64,000 bases of DNA from CAYMYN01 sp964394665 (lineage in GTDB: Bacteria > Planctomycetota > UBA1135 > GCA-002686595), in the NCBI GenBank assembly GCA_964394665.1, contig CAYMYN010000014.1, positions 47,581-111,580 on the forward strand, given 5' to 3'. The notes beneath the pieces were generated by a model. The model searched no databases, was not told where the DNA came from, and was given only the letters and a program-made list of their open reading frames with translations. Positions 36,826 through 44,421 of this stretch are shown here, one piece after another. Every line of letters begins with the position of its first letter. Within the stretch, counting starts at the first letter, position 1. The position numbers were made by a program, and so were the translations under genes.

Positions 36826-38265
36826 GTGGTTCACCCAGTCATCCCGAGCCCACAGGTCGCTGCCGTCAGCCGTCTTCCGAGGCCGCCCGAGCGGCCCGCG
36901 CTGCGCGTCGCGCGGGCGGTCTTCCCGCTGCTCCTGCTGCCGATCCTGGTGGCCGTCTGGTCGGTCTCCGTGTTGCGGCCCTTGCCCGAGCAGGCCGGGA
37001 CCTGGATGCCGCTGCTCGCCCTGGCGAGCGCCGCCTGGCTCGCGGCCCTGGGCATCGCGCGCGGCGGAGGAGGGGATCTGCGCGCCGTCGTCGCGGGCGC
37101 GATCGCGCTGCGCCTGTTGGCGCTCGCCGGGAGTCCCGAGCTCTCGGACGACGTGTACCGCTACGCGTGGGAGGGCGAGCTCGTGGCGAGCGGCGTCTCG
37201 CCCTACGCCTACGCCCCGGACGCCCCCGAGCTGGAGCTGCTGCGCGCCGCCCGCGCGGACCTCTACGCGCGGCTCAACCATCCCGACGTGAGCGCGGCCT
37301 ATCCGCCCCTGGCCCAGGCGCTCTTCGCGGCGCACTGGGTCGTCGCCGATCGGCTGGGCCTCGCGGACTGGGCCGTGGTCGTGCGGCTCCTGCGGGTCTT
37401 CTTCGCCCTGTGCGACCTGGCGCTGCTCTGGCCGCTGGTCGTGCTGTTGCGTCGACGCGGGTTGTCCGACGGACTGGCGGTGGCCTGGGGCTGGTGTCCG
37501 CTGGTCGCGCTCGAGTTCGCCGGCAGCGCTCACTTCGACTCGGCGGCCCTGCTGCTGATGCTGGGGGCGCTGGCCGTGGGCGAGGGAGCCGCGCGGCGCG
37601 GGCTCGTCCCCCGGGGGCGGGAGCTGCTCTCCCTCGTGCTGCTCGCCGGGGCGACCCTGACGAAGGTCCTGCCCCTGTGCGCGGCGCCGTTCCTGGTCCG
37701 CGGGCGCGCCGCTTGGCTCCGCGCCCTGCTCTTCGCCGCGCTGATCGCTGGGGGCTTCCTGCCGGTGGTGCTGGGCTTGACCGGTGGTGCGCAGGGCCTC
37801 GGGCGCGGTCTCGGGGAGTACGGGCTGCGCTGGGAGCACTCGGGGCTCGTGTACGGCTTCCTCGAGGACCTGCTGCGCCGCGCGGGCCTCGAGCAGGACG
37901 GCTCGTGGTTCGACGCGCGGCGTGTGGGGCGCGGGGTGATCCTGGCCCTCTGGCTCGGGGTCGCGCTCCTCCTGTGGCGGCGCCGCGCCGGCCCGACGGC
38001 GGCCGCCGGGACCCTCGTCGCGGCCTTCCTCGTGCTCACGCCGACGCTGCACCCCTGGTACATCGCCTGGATCGTGCCCTTCCTGGCGCTGGCCCCGCGT
38101 CCGGCCTTCGGCTGGCTCGCCGCGGGTGGGGTGCTCCTGTACTGGGCGCCGGTGCAGTACGCCCTCGAGGGCCGCTACGAGGTCCCGGCTCCCTACCTCG
38201 ACCTCGTCCGCATCCCGTTCGCCGTGCTGCTGCTGTTCGAGCTGCGCGCGGCCGCGCGGGCTTGA
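36826..38265 (+). CDS. Polytopic glycosyltransferase (GT87/mannosyltransferase-like)
   Basis: 479 aa, about ten membrane helices. GTG 36826 has GAGG 5 nt upstream; GTG 36820 is also possible. [26 protein letters not shown] with the acidic pair after the first helices, [18 protein letters not shown], and [18 protein letters not shown] near the end are typical of polyprenol-phosphate-dependent GT-C glycosyltransferases (DUF2029/GT87). It would transfer a sugar from a lipid-linked donor on the outer face of the cytoplasmic membrane; sugar and acceptor are not known. A TACCCT at 36790-36795 may be its -10. Its 3' end is part of a 30-bp tandem duplication. Confidence 0.82.
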   Translation: MVHPVIPSPQVAAVSRLPRPPERPALRVARAVFPLLLLPILVAVWSVSVLRPLPEQAGTWMPLLALASAAWLAALGIARGGGGDLRAVVAGAIALRLLALAGSPELSDDVYRYAWEGELVASGVSPYAYAPDAPELELLRAARADLYARLNHPDVSAAYPPLAQALFAAHWVVADRLGLADWAVVVRLLRVFFALCDLALLWPLVVLLRRRGLSDGLAVAWGWCPLVALEFAGSAHFDSAALLLMLGALAVGEGAARRGLVPRGRELLSLVLLAGATLTKVLPLCAAPFLVRGRAAWLRALLFAALIAGGFLPVVLGLTGGAQGLGRGLGEYGLRWEHSGLVYGFLEDLLRRAGLEQDGSWFDARRVGRGVILALWLGVALLLWRRRAGPTAAAGTLVAAFLVLTPTLHPWYIAWIVPFLALAPRPAFGWLAAGGVLLYWAPVQYALEGRYEVPAPYLDLVRIPFAVLLLFELRAAARA

Positions 38266-38300
38266 CGGTAGCTGCGCGCAGCCGCGCGGGCCCGACGGTA
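38241..38300 (+). repeat. 30-bp tandem duplication at the glycosyltransferase/queA junction
   Basis: 38241-38270 and 38271-38300 match at 27 of 30 positions. The first copy contains the last codons and the stop of the glycosyltransferase; the second sits directly before queA and its final TA begins the queA -10 hexamer. Confidence 0.85.
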
Positions 38301-38304
38301 TCGT
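38299..38304 (+). promoter_or_regulatory. Candidate -10 element (TATCGT) of queA, leaderless spacing
   Basis: TATCGT ends 8 nt before the GTG at 38313. No Shine-Dalgarno lies between. Confidence 0.5.
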
Positions 38305-38312
38305 CCCCGGCC

Positions 38313-39434
38313 GTGCGCACGAGCGACTTCGACTACGGGCTGCCGCCCGAGCTCATCGCCCAGGAACCGCTCGAGCCGCGGGACGCGGCGCGGCTGCTCG
38401 TGCACCGCATCGGTGATGGGGGACACGAGCACCGGCGCGTGCACGAGCTGCCCGAGTTGCTCGCTCCCGGCGACCTGCTGGTGGTGAACGACGCGCGGGT
38501 CTTGGCGGCGCGTTTGTTCGCTCGGCGTCCGAGCGGCGGGCGCGTGGAGCTGCTCTTCGTCGAGCCGCTCGGCCCCGGGGAACGGGGCGAACGTTGGCTG
38601 GCCCTGGTGCGGCCGGCGAAGAAACCCGTGCCGGGCGAGGCGCTCGAGGTCGAAGGCGCGCCCGAACGCCTGATCGCGATCCGGCGCGTCCCCGGCCCCG
38701 GCGGAGAACCGGGTCCCGAGTGGGAACTCGAGCTCGCCAACGGCGGCCAGGGCGCGCTCCTGGCGTTGCTCGAGCGCGCCGGTCGCATGCCCTTGCCGCC
38801 CTACATCGAGCGCGCGACGGAGGGCGACCCGCGCGCGGCCGCCGACCGCGAGCGCTACCAGACCGTGTTCGCCGCGCGCCCCGGGGCGGTGGCCGCGCCG
38901 ACCGCGGGCCTGCACTTCACGCCCGAGTTGCTCGCGCGCCTCGCGGCCCGTGGGGTCGAACGCGCCACGATCACCCTGCACGTCGGCCCCGGCACCTTCC
39001 GGCCGGTCGAGAGCGAACGCGTCGAGGACCACCCGATGCACGCCGAGCGCTACGAGATCCCGCAGGCCACGGTGGCGGCCGTGGAGGCCGCCCGCGCGCG
39101 GGGCGGGCGCGTGGTGGCCGTCGGCACGACCGCCGTGCGCACCCTCGAGGCCTCCTGCGACGATGCGGGCCGCCTGCGGGCCGGCGCGGGCCGCACCGAC
39201 CTCTTCCTCGTCCCCGGGGCGCGCTTCCGCGTCGTGGACGCGCTGCTGACGAACTTCCACCTGCCGCGCAGCACCCTGCTGATGCTGGTCAGCGCCTTCG
39301 CCGGCCGCGAGCGCATCCTGGCCCTCTACGCCGAGGCGATCGCCGAGCGCTACCGCTTCTTCAGCTACGGCGACGCGATGCTGCTCCTGGGCGGTGTCCC
39401 GTCCCAGGCCCGGAGCGCGGCCCCCGACCCCTGA
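38313..39434 (+). CDS. queA: tRNA preQ1(34) S-adenosylmethionine ribosyltransferase-isomerase
   Basis: 373 aa. [25 protein letters not shown] opens the QueA fold; [84 protein letters not shown] and [17 protein letters not shown] are all family motifs. It transfers and isomerises the ribosyl group of AdoMet to preQ1 in tRNA, the penultimate stage of queuosine synthesis; queG, for the last reductive step, is encoded at 55906. GTG 38313 places the first residues as [12 protein letters not shown], as expected. Confidence 0.96.
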   Translation: MRTSDFDYGLPPELIAQEPLEPRDAARLLVHRIGDGGHEHRRVHELPELLAPGDLLVVNDARVLAARLFARRPSGGRVELLFVEPLGPGERGERWLALVRPAKKPVPGEALEVEGAPERLIAIRRVPGPGGEPGPEWELELANGGQGALLALLERAGRMPLPPYIERATEGDPRAAADRERYQTVFAARPGAVAAPTAGLHFTPELLARLAARGVERATITLHVGPGTFRPVESERVEDHPMHAERYEIPQATVAAVEAARARGGRVVAVGTTAVRTLEASCDDAGRLRAGAGRTDLFLVPGARFRVVDALLTNFHLPRSTLLMLVSAFAGRERILALYAEAIAERYRFFSYGDAMLLLGGVPSQARSAAPDP

Positions 39435-39500
39435 AATCCGGGATTCCATGCCCGGCACGCTGCGGCCATGGGCCTCCGGGGGTCCAATCGGGGAGTCGCG

Positions 39501-41435
39501 ATGAACGAGAGCGGAAAGCCCGGCGAGGCCCTGAGCCTCGATGTCCTCCTGGCCCACCAGGGCTTCCTGGCCGCGCTGGCGCGCAACCTGACGCGCGACG
39601 AGGAGCAGGCCGCGGATCTCGTGCAGGAAGCCTGGCTCGGCGCGCTGCAGGGGCCCGCTCCCCGCGGCAGCGCAATGCGCGGGTGGTTGGCCGCGATCCT
39701 GCGCAACACCTGGCGCAACTTCGCGCGCCGCGAGGGCGAGCGCGGTTGGCGCGAAGCGCGGGCCGGCGACAGGTCGCACTCCGACCCGGCCGCGTCCGAT
39801 CCCGAGCGGGTCCTGCGCGGGCTCGAGCATCGGCGGCGCGTGCTCGAGGCCGTGCGATCCCTGCCCGAACCGCAGCGCACGGCGATCTATCTGCGCTACT
39901 ACGAGAACCTCCCCCTGGCCGAGCTCGCGCGGCGCACGGGGGTCGTGCCCGAGACGGCGCGTTCGCGCCTGCAGCGCGGTCACGAGCTCCTACGCTTGCG
40001 CCTGGAGCGCGAGTTCGGCTCGCGCCGCGCGTGGATGGCGGCGCTGGCGGCCGTGGGGGGCGAGCGCGCTCCGGCGCCGACGCCCGCGCTCTCCGCGACG
40101 CTCGTCGGCGGCCTCGCGCCGCTCGCGGCGGTCTTCGCCGTGGCCCTGGTCGCGATCGTGGCCCTGGCGTGGGGTCTGGGCATCCTGCGCGGGCCGCCCG
40201 AGCGCGGCGCCTACCCGGGATTGGACGTCGCTCGTGCGTCGGGCCGAGCCGACTTGCGGGTCGTGTCCGAGCCCGCGGAGTCCAATCTGCGGGCTTCGAT
40301 CCGCGTTCCGGCCCAGACCGACGTGGTGCCGCGCGACGTGTCGGCTACGCCCGAGTTCGCGGTCGCCGCCGCAGGGCGTGGGGCGTCGGGGGAGCCCGTC
40401 GCGCCGGACCAGGAGCCCGCGCGGCGAACCCCCGGGGCGCGCGCCACCGCGCGGCGCACGGGCGGGAACCTCATCGACGCGGTGCTGCTCCCCGACGCGG
40501 CAGCCCCCGCGCCCGCGCGCACGGCCGAGCCGAACTCGGGCGGTCCGCCGCGGGTCCTGCGCGGGCGGCTGCGCACGCTCGACGGCTCGTCGAGCGCCGG
40601 GTGGAGGGTCGCGATCCGCAACCCGAGCCGCGGCGTCATGGAGCCCAGCGGTCACGTGCCGGGCGAGGCGCTCGCGGGCGGCGAGCCCCTGATCCGCACC
40701 GTCGACGCCACGGGCGAGTTCCGTTTCGAGGGGTTGTTCCAACGCCCCTACGACCTGATCGCCTGGGATCCGGTGAGCCTGCGGCACACCCTGGTGCGCG
40801 AGCTCGAGCCCGATGGCGCGGAGCACTCCGTCCCGGTGGGCGATCCGGGCTCGGCGCGACGCGTCGCCGGCCGGCTCAGCTCGCGCTCCGGCGCGCCGCT
40901 CGCCGGTGCCAGGATCCGACCCGCCCTGCTGGTCAGCGATGCGGATCTCGGTCCCGAGGTCCTGGGCCGCTGGGCCCTCGGCCCACAGGTCCTGACCGAC
41001 GAAGCTGGGCGCTTCGAGTTCGCGGGACCGATCGCCTTCCCGCTGCGCCTCGTGGTGGAGGGCGAAGCGGTGCTGCTCGGCGACGGGGTGTTCGATCTCG
41101 ATGGCGAGCAGGACTCCGAACGCATCCAGCTCGAGCTGCCCGCCGCCTGCGAGCTGCGCTTCGAGTGGCAGGGCGCACTCCCGCCCGCCGATCTCTTGGC
41201 GGTGCTCGACGCGGACGGACGGCGCATGTGGTTGCGCATCGGCGCCGACGAAGCGGTTGCGGCGGGGGACGTGCGCTTCTGGCGCGGCCTGGAGCTCGGG
41301 GTCGGAGCGCGCTCGCGCACCTTCCACGTCAACGAGGACGCGCGCCAGCTCGTATTGTTGGGCCGCGACGGCGTGGAACTCGAACGCCGGCCCATCCAGC
41401 CCGATCGGTCGCGCCCGACGGTCCTGTGGCGCTGA
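39501..41435 (+). CDS. ECF-type sigma factor fused to a membrane helix and an extracytoplasmic domain
   Basis: 644 aa. Residues about 15-90 are sigma region 2 (HQGFLAALARNLTRDEEQAADLVQEAWLGAL…MRGWLAAILRNTWRNFAR). Residues 115-170 are region 4 (LPEPQRTAIYLRYYENLPLAELARRTGVVPETARSRLQRGHELL). A strong membrane helix is at about 203-225 (GLAPLAAVFAVALVAIVALAWGL). About 420 residues lie beyond it, including beta-rich CnaB/carboxypeptidase-regulatory-like segments (GRLSSRSGAPLAGARI…DEAGRFEFAG). ATG 39501 has GGGGAG 6 nt upstream. This suggests a membrane-tethered sigma factor with its own sensor. No separate anti-sigma gene is adjacent. Confidence 0.82.
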   Translation: MNESGKPGEALSLDVLLAHQGFLAALARNLTRDEEQAADLVQEAWLGALQGPAPRGSAMRGWLAAILRNTWRNFARREGERGWREARAGDRSHSDPAASDPERVLRGLEHRRRVLEAVRSLPEPQRTAIYLRYYENLPLAELARRTGVVPETARSRLQRGHELLRLRLEREFGSRRAWMAALAAVGGERAPAPTPALSATLVGGLAPLAAVFAVALVAIVALAWGLGILRGPPERGAYPGLDVARASGRADLRVVSEPAESNLRASIRVPAQTDVVPRDVSATPEFAVAAAGRGASGEPVAPDQEPARRTPGARATARRTGGNLIDAVLLPDAAAPAPARTAEPNSGGPPRVLRGRLRTLDGSSSAGWRVAIRNPSRGVMEPSGHVPGEALAGGEPLIRTVDATGEFRFEGLFQRPYDLIAWDPVSLRHTLVRELEPDGAEHSVPVGDPGSARRVAGRLSSRSGAPLAGARIRPALLVSDADLGPEVLGRWALGPQVLTDEAGRFEFAGPIAFPLRLVVEGEAVLLGDGVFDLDGEQDSERIQLELPAACELRFEWQGALPPADLLAVLDADGRRMWLRIGADEAVAAGDVRFWRGLELGVGARSRTFHVNEDARQLVLLGRDGVELERRPIQPDRSRPTVLWR

Positions 41436-41454
41436 CGGGCCGGGGTCCGATCCC

Positions 41455-42183
41455 TCACCCGCCGGCCAGGGCCGCGCGCAGGGCGCGGGCGGCGGCGGCG
41501 GGGTCCCTCGCGCCCAGGAGCGCGCTCGAGACCGCGGCCCGGCCGACGGGCTCGAGCTCGCCCGCGTTCTCGAGGGTGATGCCGCCGATGGGGAAGAGCG
41601 GCGCGAGCGAGGCTTCGTGCGCCACCCAGCAGCGCTCGGGGCCCAGGCCCTCGCCGTAGCCCTTGGTCGCGCTCGGGAAGGCGGGCCCGAAACCGACCAG
41701 GTCGAGCGCGCGTTCGCGGGCCGCGGCGACCTCCACCAGATCGTGGGTCGAGAGGCCGAGCAGGGGCGCGGGGCCGAGCAGGGCGCGGGCGGCCTCGAGC
41801 GGAAGATCGTCGCGCCCGACGTGCACGCCGGCGCAGCCCTCGTCCCACAGCGCCAGGGCCACGTCGACGCGGTCGTTGACCATCACGGGCGGCGGGTGCG
41901 GGAGGCGCAGCTCGGCCAACGATGCGAGCACGCGGCGCGTCCACTCGAAGCTCGCGCGCGCCTCCGCCGGAGGGTCGGCGGCGATCGCTGTGCCCACGGC
42001 GCCCGCCGCGCCGGCCGGCGCCTTGGGCCGCACCTGCACCAGGTCGACCTCGGGCAACAACCCGCGCAGCACCGCGAGCGGGTCGCGGGCGCCGCACAGC
42101 TCGGGCGTGAAGACCAGCAGCAACCGCGCGTCCGCGAGCCGCGCACGCAGGGCAACGGGATCGGGGGCCGCGGAGGGGCTCAA
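41455..42183 (-). CDS. thiE: Thiamine-phosphate synthase
   Basis: 242 aa from TTG 42183, which overlaps the stop of the upstream methyltransferase gene (TTGA). TIM-barrel motifs fit ThiE: PEVDLVQVRPKAP, VMVNDRVDVALALWDEGCAGVHVGRDDLPLEAAR, LLGLSTHDLVEVAAA, LDLVGFGPAFPSATKGYG and PLFPIGGITLENAGEL. It joins the thiazole and pyrimidine moieties to give thiamine phosphate. The N-terminal 60 residues contain an Ala/Pro-rich insertion (KAPAGAAGAVGTAIAADPP). No other thi gene is nearby. Confidence 0.88.
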   Translation of the reverse strand: MSPSAAPDPVALRARLADARLLLVFTPELCGARDPLAVLRGLLPEVDLVQVRPKAPAGAAGAVGTAIAADPPAEARASFEWTRRVLASLAELRLPHPPPVMVNDRVDVALALWDEGCAGVHVGRDDLPLEAARALLGPAPLLGLSTHDLVEVAAARERALDLVGFGPAFPSATKGYGEGLGPERCWVAHEASLAPLFPIGGITLENAGELEPVGRAAVSSALLGARDPAAAARALRAALAGG

Positions 42184-43352
42184 CAGCAGGCGCCCCCCGG
42201 ATCGCAGGCGGACGTCCCCGGGGCCAGGTCGGCGCGCAGGACGCCGCGCTTGGTCTCGGCGGCCGTGCGCACGGCGTCGCGGCGGCAGTCGAAGTCTGGG
42301 GCCTCGCCCTCGCCCACCTCGATCAGGGGCTCGACGGGCGTGATCGCGCCGGCGTAGGGCTCGGCGGTGTAGATCCCGAAGGTCTTCCTGCAGACCGCGG
42401 TGCGCACGCCGCGCCGCAGGGTGTGGCCGTCGTCGTCGACGACGAGCTTCCAGGGCCCGTTGTAGATCACCGCCTGGCCGTGGTCCTTGCACGGGCCCTC
42501 CTTGCCCTTGCGGGCCACGACGGTGAGCGAGCGGAACTCGATCCCGCGCACCACGGCCCAGGGCTCGCGCTGGTAGGCGACGATCTCGACGCCGTACAGA
42601 CCCGCGTCGGCGAAGGCCTGCAGGAAGCGGTCCTCGCGCAGGGCGCCGGAGATGCAGCCCGACCACAGCTCGGGGTCGCGCTTCAAGTCCTCGGGCACGT
42701 CCTCGTCGCTGACGATGTCGGAGATCGCGCAGCGCCCACCGCGGCGCAGGACGCGGTGGATCTCGGCGAACAGGCGCTGCTTGTCGCCGTCCGCCACCAG
42801 GTTCAGCACGCAGTTGGAGAGCACCAGGTCGACCGAGCCGTCGGCGACGAGCGGCTCCTCGCGGCGCAGGCGGGCCTCCTCGGCGCGCAGGCGCTCGAGG
42901 CCGTCCACGTCGCGCACCGGATGCAGCTCGAGCCAGGCGGCGAGGCGCTCGAGATCGAGGGCCAGGTCCTGGATGTGCCCGCGGCGGAACTCGACGTTGT
43001 GCCAGCCGATCTTCTCGCCGATCGGGCGCCGGTGGGCGCGGGCGAGCTCGAGCATCTGCGGAGTCGCGTCGACGCCGATCACGCGGCCCTCGCGGCCCAC
43101 GACCTGGCTCGCCAGGTAGCAGATCTTGCCCGCGCCCGAGCCCAGGTCGAGCACCGTGTCCCCGGGCCGGCAGAAGCGGCTGGGGTCGCCGCAGCCGTAG
43201 TCGCGCTCGAGGATCTCGGGCGGCAGCACCGCCAGCAGGCGCGCGTCGTAGTCGATCGGGCAGCACAGCTCGGGCACCTGGAGCTCGGCGCCGCGGGCGT
43301 AGCGCTCGCGCACGGCCGCGAGCACGGAAGGGGCGTTGGACGGGTCGGGCAT
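42180..43352 (-). CDS. ArsM-like methyltransferase
   Basis: 390 aa. A class I AdoMet-binding core is clear: DTVLDLGSGAGKICYLASQVVGREGRVIGVDATPQMLELARA, VDLVLSNCVLNLV, LRRGGRCAISDIVSDEDVPEDLKRDPELWSGCISGAL. The last segment and the Cys positions (CCPIDYD, DYGCGDP, GCISGA) closely resemble arsenite S-adenosylmethyltransferases. The end (TSACDPGGACC) has a Cys-rich tail. Arsenic methylation is the most likely role, inferred from family pattern. The stop overlaps thiE, so the two are coupled. Start ATG 43352 (MPDPSNAPSVLAAVRERYARG). Confidence 0.78.
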   Translation of the reverse strand: MPDPSNAPSVLAAVRERYARGAELQVPELCCPIDYDARLLAVLPPEILERDYGCGDPSRFCRPGDTVLDLGSGAGKICYLASQVVGREGRVIGVDATPQMLELARAHRRPIGEKIGWHNVEFRRGHIQDLALDLERLAAWLELHPVRDVDGLERLRAEEARLRREEPLVADGSVDLVLSNCVLNLVADGDKQRLFAEIHRVLRRGGRCAISDIVSDEDVPEDLKRDPELWSGCISGALREDRFLQAFADAGLYGVEIVAYQREPWAVVRGIEFRSLTVVARKGKEGPCKDHGQAVIYNGPWKLVVDDDGHTLRRGVRTAVCRKTFGIYTAEPYAGAITPVEPLIEVGEGEAPDFDCRRDAVRTAAETKRGVLRADLAPGTSACDPGGACC

Positions 43353-43546
43353 CGTCGCTGGGGGTGGGGTGGGGCCTGGGGTCGGTCGCGGCGCCCATTG
43401 GAGCGCGCGGGCCGGGCGGGAGGAACGGGGGGCCCTCTTACGCGGTCGGGCCGATTCCCGGACCCCCGCTCCCGCGCCCCCGAGAGCCGTTTCCCATCGG
43501 TGCACGCTCGCCGGCGGCCCGTTAGGCTCCTCGCCCCCGCCCCCCC

Positions 43547-44155
43547 ATGCCCCCTCCCCCCGACGAGACCGAGGATCTGCTCGCCCGCTGGCACGCGGGC
43601 GACAGCGCCGCCCGCGACGCGCTGATCGAGCGCAACCTGCCCTGGATCCTGGAGCGGGTGCGCGCGCGCCTGGGCGCCTTCCTGCGCGGCCGAGCCGACA
43701 GCGGGGACTTCGTGCAGGAGGCCCTGCTCGACTTCCTGGCCTACACGCCGCGCTTCCGCGTCGCCTCCGAGGCCCAGTTCCGGGCCCTGCTCCTGCGCGT
43801 GATCGAGCACGCGATCGGCGACCAGTACGACTACCACCAGGCCTGGCGCCGCCGCGCGAGCCGCGAGCAACCCCTCGCCAGCGATACGGTGATCGACCTC
43901 ACCGGCCGCGCCCCCACGCCCCCCGACGAACGCGCCGAGCGCAACGAGGACCAGGCCCTGCTACGCCTGGCCCTCGAGCTCCTCGAGCCCCCCGCCCGGC
44001 GCGTGATCCAGATGCGCCAGTGGGACGGCCTCTCCTACTCCGACATCGCCACCCGCCTCGCCCTCTCCGAGTCCGCCGCCCGCAAGCAACACCAACGCGC
44101 CCTCCAACGCCTAGCCGAGCTCCTCGACCGCCTACGCCGCGGCGAGCTGCCCTGA
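43547..44155 (+). CDS. ECF RNA polymerase sigma factor
   Basis: 202 aa. Region 2: LARWHAGDSAARDALIERNLPWILERVRARL…DFVQEALLDFLAY. Region 4: LELLEPPARRVIQMRQWDGLSYSDIATRLALSESAARKQHQRALQRLAEL. This is the group of planctomycete ECF factors often acting near Ser/Thr kinases; two such kinases follow at 46926 and 49538. A TAGGCT hexamer lies 18 nt before the ATG (43523-43528). No anti-sigma gene is adjacent. Confidence 0.9.
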   Translation: MPPPPDETEDLLARWHAGDSAARDALIERNLPWILERVRARLGAFLRGRADSGDFVQEALLDFLAYTPRFRVASEAQFRALLLRVIEHAIGDQYDYHQAWRRRASREQPLASDTVIDLTGRAPTPPDERAERNEDQALLRLALELLEPPARRVIQMRQWDGLSYSDIATRLALSESAARKQHQRALQRLAELLDRLRRGELP

Positions 44156-44421
44156 GCGCCGGCCCTTGCCCCGGGCGACCCACTCTGGGACAGCGCGTAC
44201 CCTCGCCCGCGATCCGGACCGCCGCTCCGGGCCGAGCCTGCAGGTTTTGCGAAGTTCGTCCAGCCGGGTGGGGGTGGGGGCTCTAGGGTGGGGTGGCCCT
44301 TCTTGGCGGAGGGAGCGGTTCGGCGAGAGGAGCGGGGGGCTCCGAGGCGGACCGGGCGACTCCGCCGCGGCGCGCGCGGGTTGCGCGCGCGGGGGGGCTC
44401 CGAAGCCGAGTCGATCCCCCC

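Noticed and set aside
32899..38265. Very long plus-strand open frame of about 1788 codons
   Set aside because: It is open because of high G+C and lacks protein-like composition before 36820; only the last 480 codons encode the glycosyltransferase.
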